DNA of 61,837 bases from positions 1 to 61,837 of IMG/VR virus record IMGVR_UViG_3300028840_003061. The stretch is one strand, 5' to 3'. The notes beneath the pieces are model-generated. The model saw nothing but the letters and a program-made list of their open reading frames with translations, did no database searches and was not told the origin of the DNA. Origin of the DNA: a virus. The translations under genes were made by a program, and so were the position numbers. Positions 57,716 to 61,837 of this stretch are shown here, one piece after another. How positions within the stretch are numbered: the first letter of the stretch is position 1; each line of letters opens with the position of its first letter.

Positions 57716-58436
57716 AGATAAATATGGGGCGTTGTCCCAAATTCAGCCAGACGGGACCTTGGAAGGGGGGGATTCTGCTGTGTGGACAGGGCACTACCTA
57801 TACCTCACTGGTGAGAAGTACCCCTTCGTAGAGACTTTTGAAGTAAAACCAGGGGCTTATGTGCGCCACCCCGATCCTAAAATGACCAATAACGGCTTTG
57901 GTGCATATTACAAGCATCCTTGGGCTGGGTGTATCTCCCGCGACCAGCTAACAGGCATCATCGCCGGTTTAATAAGCCAAAAGAAGCGCCTATCCCTGTT
58001 AAGGCTGATTATACATCACGGGTTTAGGTTATTTTTATTTTCATATAACACTATAGATAACGGAAAAGACCCAGACACCGCTGCCTGGAAATTTCCAGAT
58101 TTAACTCTTTTTGATATATGGTCAATGTATTTACGAGGTTTTGGTATTCTTTCTTTTTTATTTTGGCCAATTTTATGCGTCCTAGACCTTCATCTACTGT
58201 TAAACACGATACATGTAAATAGAGACGGTGATGATGACCAAATTAACTATGCGATAAAACTCTTTATTGCTGTAGAACACGTTCCGACTCCAACAAGTAA
58301 ACTATCTTTTAGTTTACTAAATAAGTCCTCTCTTTTAAAAAAAATACATAATTACTGGTGTGGGTGGAGGAATAACTGCGACATGTACTATTTATACTTT
58401 AATAAATTCAAGGAGTTGCGTAATGTCAGCAAGTAA
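57705..58436 (+). CDS. mosaic protein: conserved N-terminal domain and membrane-associated C-terminus
   Basis: A 243-residue protein. The first 95 residues (GALSQIQPDGTLEGGDSAVW, then CISRDQLTGIIAGL) are encoded by DNA much richer in G+C than the rest, with codons unlike neighbouring genes. The remainder is AT-rich, with two hydrophobic stretches (LIIHHGFRLFLFSYN and ILSFLFWPILCVLDLHLLL). The composition break suggests that this gene was acquired from, or recombined with, a different genome. I recognise the N-terminal type as conserved in phages but know no function. Confidence 0.6.
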   Translation: MITKDKYGALSQIQPDGTLEGGDSAVWTGHYLYLTGEKYPFVETFEVKPGAYVRHPDPKMTNNGFGAYYKHPWAGCISRDQLTGIIAGLISQKKRLSLLRLIIHHGFRLFLFSYNTIDNGKDPDTAAWKFPDLTLFDIWSMYLRGFGILSFLFWPILCVLDLHLLLNTIHVNRDGDDDQINYAIKLFIAVEHVPTPTSKLSFSLLNKSSLLKKIHNYWCGWRNNCDMYYLYFNKFKELRNVSK

Positions 58437-58875
58437 AAAAGAGGAGAAACGAGATTCTAAAGGTAGGATTCTTAAAAAAAAGAAGTGTATTAAATGCGGA
58501 AATATATTTGAAGCTCCTGCTGGAGGCAGGAATAGTTGTTGTTTGAGAACTAAAGAAAGCAAGACCCGTCCTAAAATAAAAGAGGCTCACAGTAGACATT
58601 TAATATACAAAAGAGACGGGTATTTGTGCTATTATTGCGGCATTCACCTCTTTAATGTGAACTCATCTCAAATAACCCTAGATCATGTTTATCCGCAATA
58701 TTTAGGCGGAAGACATACTGCCAGCAATTTAGTAACATCGTGTCTTGCTTGTAATAATAAGAAGCAGGCTACAATTGATGTCGATCGTATAAACGAAACG
58801 CTAGAGGACGTAAACCGAAGAAATGAGACTTTTGGGATTCCTTCTAATAAGAAGATAAATACTACAAGCTCCTGA
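58423..58875 (+). CDS. HNH endonuclease
   Basis: A 150-residue protein read from ATG 58423 behind AAGGAG. A Cys4-type zinc knuckle (CIKCGNIFEAP, CCLR) precedes the classical HNH: IYKRDGYLCYYCG, TLDHVYPQYLGGRHTASNLV and CLACNNKK. This is the McrA-like HNH with two CxxC pairs, a different class from the neighbours at 57200 and 60204. It may be a homing or anti-competitor nuclease. Confidence 0.85.
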   Translation: MSASKKEEKRDSKGRILKKKKCIKCGNIFEAPAGGRNSCCLRTKESKTRPKIKEAHSRHLIYKRDGYLCYYCGIHLFNVNSSQITLDHVYPQYLGGRHTASNLVTSCLACNNKKQATIDVDRINETLEDVNRRNETFGIPSNKKINTTSS

Positions 58876-59139
58876 GAGGCCGCAGAATGAGCTTTTATAT
58901 AAACTGCATGTCTTGGTATACATTTAGTAAAAAAAACCATTGTGCGCCTGCTCAGGGCGCGAGAAACAGTAGTGTATGTAGTGTCTTGTGTGTTTTTTAT
59001 ATAAAAAAACTCCCCTGAGTGTATTATCTTGTAGACTTTTAAATAAAAATAAACTAAAGTGTGATATAAGAGAGTACTGGAGCGGTTGGAGGCAGCAGCC
59101 TGGTATGGTTAAGTTTTATCATGAAAGGATAGATAAGTT
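58876..59139 (+). other. intergenic region
   Basis: 264 bases without a convincing gene. It contains a short open frame (58887..59018, 43 residues, Cys-rich) that I do not accept, an AT palindrome TTTTTTATATAAAAAA near 58992, an AGTGTATTAT site (59018-59027) and a small AGGC-AGCA-GCCT hairpin near 59091. A weak promoter could lie at 59030-59070. Confidence 0.4.
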
Positions 59140-59376
59140 ATGAATAATACTAAAATTACTGGAAAAGTAACAATAGATGTGGAAGATTTTGATAGACTAA
59201 GAGATGCCTCAAAGAAACTAGATCGTATATACGAGGTGGCTGAATGCATAAAAATAAAGCATACTGAAACTTATAGAGAACCAACGACTGCCGGATTTGC
59301 CGGAGGCGAGCCGTATGTTGCAAACGAGGACCACGAAAAAAATAATATTATTTTGAATATTAAGAGGATTCTATGA
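59140..59376 (+). CDS. hypothetical protein
   Basis: A 78-residue protein starting at ATG behind AAAGGATAGA. It opens with a short beta-helix (GKVTIDVEDFDRLRDASKKLD) of the type seen in many phage small proteins. It overlaps the next gene by ATGA. The function is unknown. Confidence 0.6.
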   Translation: MNNTKITGKVTIDVEDFDRLRDASKKLDRIYEVAECIKIKHTETYREPTTAGFAGGEPYVANEDHEKNNIILNIKRIL

Positions 59377-59657
59377 AAAGAAGTGAGATGGTAGGACATA
59401 TTGCCGCAGAATTAGAGGAGATGCTTTCTACCTTAGAAGCTAGGCCTAAAACTAGGCCGTATATTACCGACAGGTTTGCTAATAATCTTTTAGATATGCT
59501 GGAGGGGTTTGGTATGTTGCCTCCAGTAGAAGATCCGGCACATAGACACGATTTATCTCGATATATATGGGATTATGAAGATGGTAGTTTTAATCAACTT
59601 GTGAACGAGTTTTTAGAAGAAAACGAAGAACTTATGGAGATGTTGGGAGACGAATAG
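59373..59657 (+). CDS. MKRSEM...GMLPP-type small protein, copy 2
   Basis: A 94-residue protein that shares with the product of 5554 the start KRSEM and the helix end GFGMLPPV. The C-terminal half here is acidic, without the Cys segment. Such proteins are common in phages without known function. This copy faces the region of structured RNA 2, as the other lies behind structured RNA 1. Confidence 0.65.
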   Translation: MKRSEMVGHIAAELEEMLSTLEARPKTRPYITDRFANNLLDMLEGFGMLPPVEDPAHRHDLSRYIWDYEDGSFNQLVNEFLEENEELMEMLGDE

Positions 59658-59671
59658 GAGTGTATTAACTC

Positions 59672-59872
59672 TTAGATTGGTTTTTTAAATATATGCAGCG
59701 GGGTTTTATCTAACCTGTAATACTGTATCATCCTTTTTAAAGCCCTACGCGGGTTTCTAAGCGTATTTGATAGCAAAAAGGTATACTGACCCTCCTCCAA
59801 ATAGATCATGCCGTACAGGCCCTCTGGGAGGCTTTCAGAGATTACTCTAACTGTTCCGATTGTTTTATTCAT
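59672..59872 (-). CDS. hypothetical protein downstream of structured RNA 2
   Basis: A 66-residue basic protein read from ATG 59872 behind ATAGGAAA; an earlier in-frame ATG at 59896 lacks a ribosome binding site. Segments LPEGLYGMIYLEEGQYTFLL and RRALKRMIQYY suggest a compact alpha/beta domain. It lies 115 bases downstream of RNA 2 in the same direction, so the RNA could be its leader. A T-run (59908-59903) stands between them. Confidence 0.55.
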   Translation of the reverse strand: MNKTIGTVRVISESLPEGLYGMIYLEEGQYTFLLSNTLRNPRRALKRMIQYYRLDKTPLHIFKKPI

Positions 59873-59902
59873 TGATTTCCTATCTGAGATATACATTTAA
59901 GT

Positions 59903-59940
59903 AAAAAATAGCTATCACCAGGCCCCCAACGATCTGGGAT
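59903..59940 (-). terminator. possible terminator downstream of structured RNA 2
   Basis: On the minus strand CCCAG pairs with CTGG across a G-rich loop, and TTTTTT follows after GATAGCTA (59908-59903). The stem is short, so efficiency is doubtful. Confidence 0.35.
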
Positions 59941-59986
59941 TTGAGGTAACATGCCTTATCCTGCATACCTACCTGGTAATAACTAA

Positions 59987-60152
59987 GTCTACGAAACCAG
60001 TCGCTACTCTGGCACATGCGAGGTATTCTTGCCCTTATTCGCTCTGCTGACACGTTTGACTCTATGTCTGTGCGTTCTAGTATCCCCTATCAAGGTCTTA
60101 GCTATTATAACTAAGCTTGGCTTTGGCTACAGCTTCCGCACCTTTCGTAGAC
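59987..60152 (-). ncRNA. structured RNA 2, paralogue of the RNA at 5311..5531
   Basis: The transcript expected from the promoter at 60185 closes on itself: GUCUACGAAA (60152-60143) pairs perfectly with UUUCGUAGAC (59996-59987). GUGCG near the 5' end pairs with CGCAC in AACGCACAGA, where RNA 1 has GUGCU/AGCAC. A CUUAG/CUAAG hairpin lies in the first half. The 3' hairpin CCAG-AGUAGCGA-CUGG is identical in loop and flanks to RNA 1. Shared blocks are GGTGC, GGAAGCTGT, GCACAGA, GTCAA and TGCCAGAGTAGCGACTGG. The total is about 166 bases. No convincing ORF lies in it. Confidence 0.75.
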
Positions 60153-60156
60153 ATAT

Positions 60157-60185
60157 AGTATACTAAATGTAGTGTATTAAGTCAA
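60157..60185 (-). promoter_or_regulatory. sigma-70 promoter for structured RNA 2
   Basis: On the minus strand TTGACT (60185-60180), a 17-base spacer and TATACT (60162-60157). The start would be near G60152, the first base of the closing stem. Two AGTGTATTA sites overlap it. Confidence 0.85.
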
Positions 60186-60194
60186 GTGTATTAT
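60171..60194 (+). promoter_or_regulatory. paired AGTGTATTA sites over the RNA 2 promoter
   Basis: AGTGTATTAA (60171-60180) and AAGTGTATTAT (60184-60194) lie 14-15 bases apart. One fills the spacer next to the -35 box and the other abuts it. A repressor or activator site is the simplest reading. Confidence 0.45.
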
Positions 60195-60203
60195 TTTTTA
60201 AAA

Positions 60204-60746
60204 TTACTCGTCTTTCCAGGAGCGGTTATTTACAATGTCTGCTATGGTAGCTTTTGATACTCCGTACTTTTCTGCTAACTCCCCATAAGTAGAGCCACCT
60301 TTTTTCTCTTCTCGGATACTTCTAGCCTTGTTTATGTTGAGTTTTGAGCGTCGAACTTTTTTTACTGTCCCCAAAACCTCCACCGAATGTCGGTAGTTTT
60401 CTTTCTGCGTCACTAACTCTAGGTTAGATATATGGTTGTTTAAGGTGTCCCCGTCTATGTGGTTTATAACCAAGTCTTTCTTTAAGTCTCCTTTGAATTT
60501 CTGATAAACAACCCTATGTAACGTTAATTTCTTATATTTATACTGCACATGAACACGAGTTCTCGGGTCTTTCTTAGTCTTTTTTAAATGGTGAGTTAGC
60601 TTTCTCCAAAACCCTTTGGTGCTTCTCTTACCTGTACGCTGGATAATTGTGTATATAGTTCCGTCTTCTTGTATATGGTAGTCTGGGTCCTGGCATAACT
60701 GCCGCACTAAGTCGTCGTTTGTTGCAATCAATTTACCTGATCTCAT
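60204..60746 (-). CDS. HNH homing endonuclease with HTH domain
   Basis: A 180-residue protein starting at ATG behind AAAGGAGG. The HNH core is KKLTLHRVVYQKFKG, then VINHIDGDTLNNHISNLELV, followed by a C-terminal HTH (TYGELAEKYGVSKATIADIV). It shares this plan with the enzyme at 57200. The upstream 60780..60803 carries a second pair of AGTGTATTA sites. Confidence 0.88.
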   Translation of the reverse strand: MRSGKLIATNDDLVRQLCQDPDYHIQEDGTIYTIIQRTGKRSTKGFWRKLTHHLKKTKKDPRTRVHVQYKYKKLTLHRVVYQKFKGDLKKDLVINHIDGDTLNNHISNLELVTQKENYRHSVEVLGTVKKVRRSKLNINKARSIREEKKGGSTYGELAEKYGVSKATIADIVNNRSWKDE

Positions 60747-60779
60747 AATAACCTCCTTTTTAGGTAGTTTATCACATTG

Positions 60780-60803
60780 GTGTATTAAATGCTAGTGTAT
60801 TAT
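60780..60803 (+). promoter_or_regulatory. paired AGTGTATTA sites ahead of the HNH gene
   Basis: GTGTATTAA and AGTGTATTAT, 15 bases apart, repeat the arrangement at 60171-60194. They lie 35-55 bases ahead of the minus-strand HNH start. Confidence 0.45.
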
Positions 60804-60872
60804 CTTATTATATTCTTTTTTAAAAATTTGTATATTATAGAGTGTATAATGTTAATGATTTCAAGCACATAC

Positions 60873-60908
60873 GCTCTGGGTGTCCGGAGCCGAGTTCTTC
60901 TTTTTTTT
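60873..60908 (+). terminator. terminator shielding the sigma-54 promoter array
   Basis: GCTCTGG, a GTGT loop and CCGGAGC form a 7-bp stem (one G-U; 60873-60890), followed after CGAG by TTCTTCTTTTTTTT. A GGGGTACCCC palindrome (60910-60919) follows directly. Confidence 0.65.
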
Positions 60909-60922
60909 AGGGGTACCCCCCC

Positions 60923-60938
60923 TGGCACGCTTCTTGCA
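60923..60938 (+). promoter_or_regulatory. sigma-54 promoter 1
   Basis: TGGCACGCTTCTTGCA matches the sigma-54 (RpoN) consensus TGGCACG-N4-TTGCA at every fixed position, with GG and GC at the required -24/-12 spacing. Transcription would begin about 11 bases downstream, near 60949. Confidence 0.85.
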
Positions 60939-60963
60939 ATAGCAAAATCCATACCAAAACCGT

Positions 60964-60979
60964 TGGCACAAAAAATGCA
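60964..60979 (+). promoter_or_regulatory. sigma-54 promoter 2
   Basis: TGGCACAAAAAATGCA keeps the full TGGCAC and the invariant GC with exact spacing; the first T of TTGCA is A. It is 41 bases downstream of promoter 1 in a direct repeat. Confidence 0.75.
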
Positions 60980-61005
60980 ATAGCAAAATCCATACCAAAA
61001 ATCTC

Positions 61006-61021
61006 TGGCACAGAAATTGCA
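61006..61021 (+). promoter_or_regulatory. sigma-54 promoter 3
   Basis: TGGCACAGAAATTGCA keeps TGGCAC-N5-TTGCA exactly. It is 42 bases downstream of promoter 2, the third unit of the tandem repeat. Confidence 0.8.
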
Positions 61022-61197
61022 ATCCTATTTAATACTCCACAGATCTCCACCACCGTCTAGGCTCTAAACACTGACCAAAAGTTCAACACCTACTTAACTT
61101 CCCGGAACCACTAAACAATTCTCACATTCTCATTTTGCTATACAGAAGTTCGACAGTCTTCAGTACTCTTCAGTAAGTGATTCCAGTTACTTACGTT
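61022..61197 (+). other. G-poor leader between sigma-54 promoters 3 and 4
   Basis: 176 bases without a gene. The plus strand is notably poor in G up to about 61140. Near the end CTTCAGTA occurs twice (61157-61177) and GTAAGT/ACTTAC forms an inverted repeat (about 61173-61194) just before promoter 4. These are candidate binding sites; no enhancer-protein site is recognised. Confidence 0.4.
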
Positions 61198-61213
61198 TGG
61201 CACATCGAATGCA
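61198..61213 (+). promoter_or_regulatory. sigma-54 promoter 4
   Basis: TGGCACATCGAATGCA keeps TGGCAC and GC at exact spacing. It is the promoter nearest to the first early gene, with a predicted start about 50 bases before ATG 61273. Its flanks are unrelated to the tandem repeat. Confidence 0.75.
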
Positions 61214-61272
61214 ACAAGTTAAGGCAACACTTAACAGAGGGGCTCTCAGAGCTTCTCAAGGGAGATTGAACC

Positions 61273-61647
61273 ATGTATACAATTAAAGAACTAAAACAAG
61301 AGATCAAGTCAAGCCGTCAGGATGCCTTAGAGGCTCGTCAAGCGATTAAAGCAATCGAATCAATGCAAGAGTCAAGAACTAAGAAAAGTCTCCTTAGAGA
61401 CGCTACTAGACGCTTAGAGAGAGCGTTAAGAGACTTAAAGAGCTTTAAGGAAGAGTTAGCAGCTCTAAAACAGGAAAATGTATACAAGCCAGACTTCGAC
61501 CTTTGCTATAACTCCAGGAAGTCTTTAAAAGTTCACTTGTCCAACTTAGTTGCCACATTCGGAGAAGAGTTAGTCCGAGACATGATAAAGGAAGTCAAAC
61601 TCCATCGTAAACCTAGAACTAATAAACCCCAAACAAAGGCGGCCTAA
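61273..61647 (+). CDS. coiled-coil protein, first gene of the sigma-54-driven operon
   Basis: A 124-residue protein starting at ATG behind AAGGGAGA. Residues 1-75 form a strongly charged coiled coil (SRQDALEARQAIKAIES), then a short globular stretch (VHLSNLVATFGEELVRDMI) and a basic tail. It is the first product expected after infection if the sigma-54 array drives the early arm. No family is recognised; a host-takeover role is only a guess. Confidence 0.7.
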   Translation: MYTIKELKQEIKSSRQDALEARQAIKAIESMQESRTKKSLLRDATRRLERALRDLKSFKEELAALKQENVYKPDFDLCYNSRKSLKVHLSNLVATFGEELVRDMIKEVKLHRKPRTNKPQTKAA

Positions 61648-61648
61648 T

Positions 61649-61837
61649 ATGCCAGTAGAGCAAATAGAATATTATAAACTACGCATTATCGCATTGATGG
61701 ACCGAATCGAGGATGAAACCGGAAATCTCTTAAGTGAGATTCCGGGACTTGACTCCATTGAGGATAGATTCTGGACTTCACTAGATAGAGGCTACGAACA
61801 AGCCTTAATGTGCATCCACAATGAATTATGTAAAATA
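61649..61837 (+). CDS. N-terminal part of a small hypothetical protein (gene cut by the window ends)
   Basis: ATG 61649 follows the previous stop by one base and the frame stays open for 63 codons to the end of the window, finishing on a codon boundary. It continues in frame at positions 1-99. The product is mostly helical (YYKLRIIALMDRIEDETG). No function is recognised. Confidence 0.65.
   Translation, partial: MPVEQIEYYKLRIIALMDRIEDETGNLLSEIPGLDSIEDRFWTSLDRGYEQALMCIHNELCKI

Larger units (their letters stand above)
60923..61021 (+). repeat. tandem 41-42 bp promoter repeat
   Basis: Units start at 60923, 60964 and 61006. Each opens with TGGCAC-N5-(T/A)TGCAAT, and the first two continue with AGCAAAATCCATACCAAAA. 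The N5 part varies while both boxes are kept, as expected if the boxes are under selection. Confidence 0.9.

Noticed and set aside
58887-59018. 43-residue Cys-rich open frame
   Set aside because: Weak ribosome binding site, unusual composition, and it covers an AT palindrome and an intergenic motif; not enough support for a gene.
60010-60035. Additional TGGCAC at 60010 as a sigma-54 box
   Set aside because: No GC at the -12 spacing on that strand, and it falls inside structured RNA 2 on the complementary strand.
60157-60194. T7-type phage promoter (TAATAC...) at the RNA 2 start
   Set aside because: Only TAATACACT is shared; no phage RNA polymerase is encoded and the site fits sigma-70 boxes better.
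60789-60983. 64-residue open frame over the sigma-54 region
   Set aside because: No ribosome binding site, low-complexity start, and it runs through the terminator, the GGGGTACCCC palindrome and two promoter boxes.
1-61837. tRNA genes, CRISPR arrays, integrase and attachment sites
   Set aside because: I saw no cloverleaf with a TTC-arm, no regularly spaced short repeats and no recombinase; a lytic lifestyle is more likely.

Overview
The window reads as an essentially complete genome of a tailed, podovirus-like bacteriophage of a Gram-negative host. It has a large terminase, a T7-type portal, scaffold and capsid block, tail tube proteins A and B, and large internal virion proteins including a transglycosylase. 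Four encoded proteins have lipoprotein or Sec signals, and there is an M15 endolysin. The DNA is AT-rich. An open frame running off the right end (61649..61837) continues in frame into position 1 and stops at 99, so the contig is probably a circularly permuted genome cut inside a 95-residue gene. I see no RNA polymerase, sigma factor, integrase, tRNA or CRISPR array. The gene set recalls RNA-polymerase-less marine T7-like phages (SIO1/VpV262 type), but that comparison is from memory.

Layout. (1) A plus-strand early/replication arm starts at 61273, crosses the ends and runs to 20287. It holds nucleotide metabolism (a frameshifted dCMP deaminase, ThyX, dUTPase, a DUF5664-type dNTP diphosphohydrolase), recombination (PD-(D/E)XK nuclease, ERF annealing protein, RusA-like resolvase, DEDD exonuclease), replication (AEP-like primase fused to a DnaB-type helicase; family A DNA polymerase fused to an N-terminal NADAR-like domain) and two ClpP-like serine proteases, one with a signal peptide. 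(2) A minus-strand virion arm runs from 52470 down to 20284. (3) A plus-strand lysis cassette (53166..54656) faces a small minus-strand cassette (55634..54731). (4) An accessory arm (55721..60746) carries lipoproteins, a HELAH metalloprotease-like protein, three HNH endonucleases and small genes.

Control. Four sites with the exact sigma-54 pattern TGGCAC-N5-(T/A)TGCA, three of them in a 41-42 bp tandem repeat, lie behind a terminator and in front of the early arm. Good sigma-70 promoters stand at 5275, 12578, 18433, 52527, 53009 and (minus) 60185. Late genes are preceded by a recurrent TTTAACAACTA element, and AGTGTATTA sites cluster in the accessory arm.

Most unusual points: the sigma-54 promoter array; two paralogous structured RNAs (5311..5531 and 59987..60152) with covarying stems and an identical 18-base block; a NADAR-DNA polymerase fusion; three virion genes that appear to start at AUC or AUU behind strong ribosome binding sites; and a major capsid gene split by a group I intron whose P1 and P10 helices fix both splice sites.
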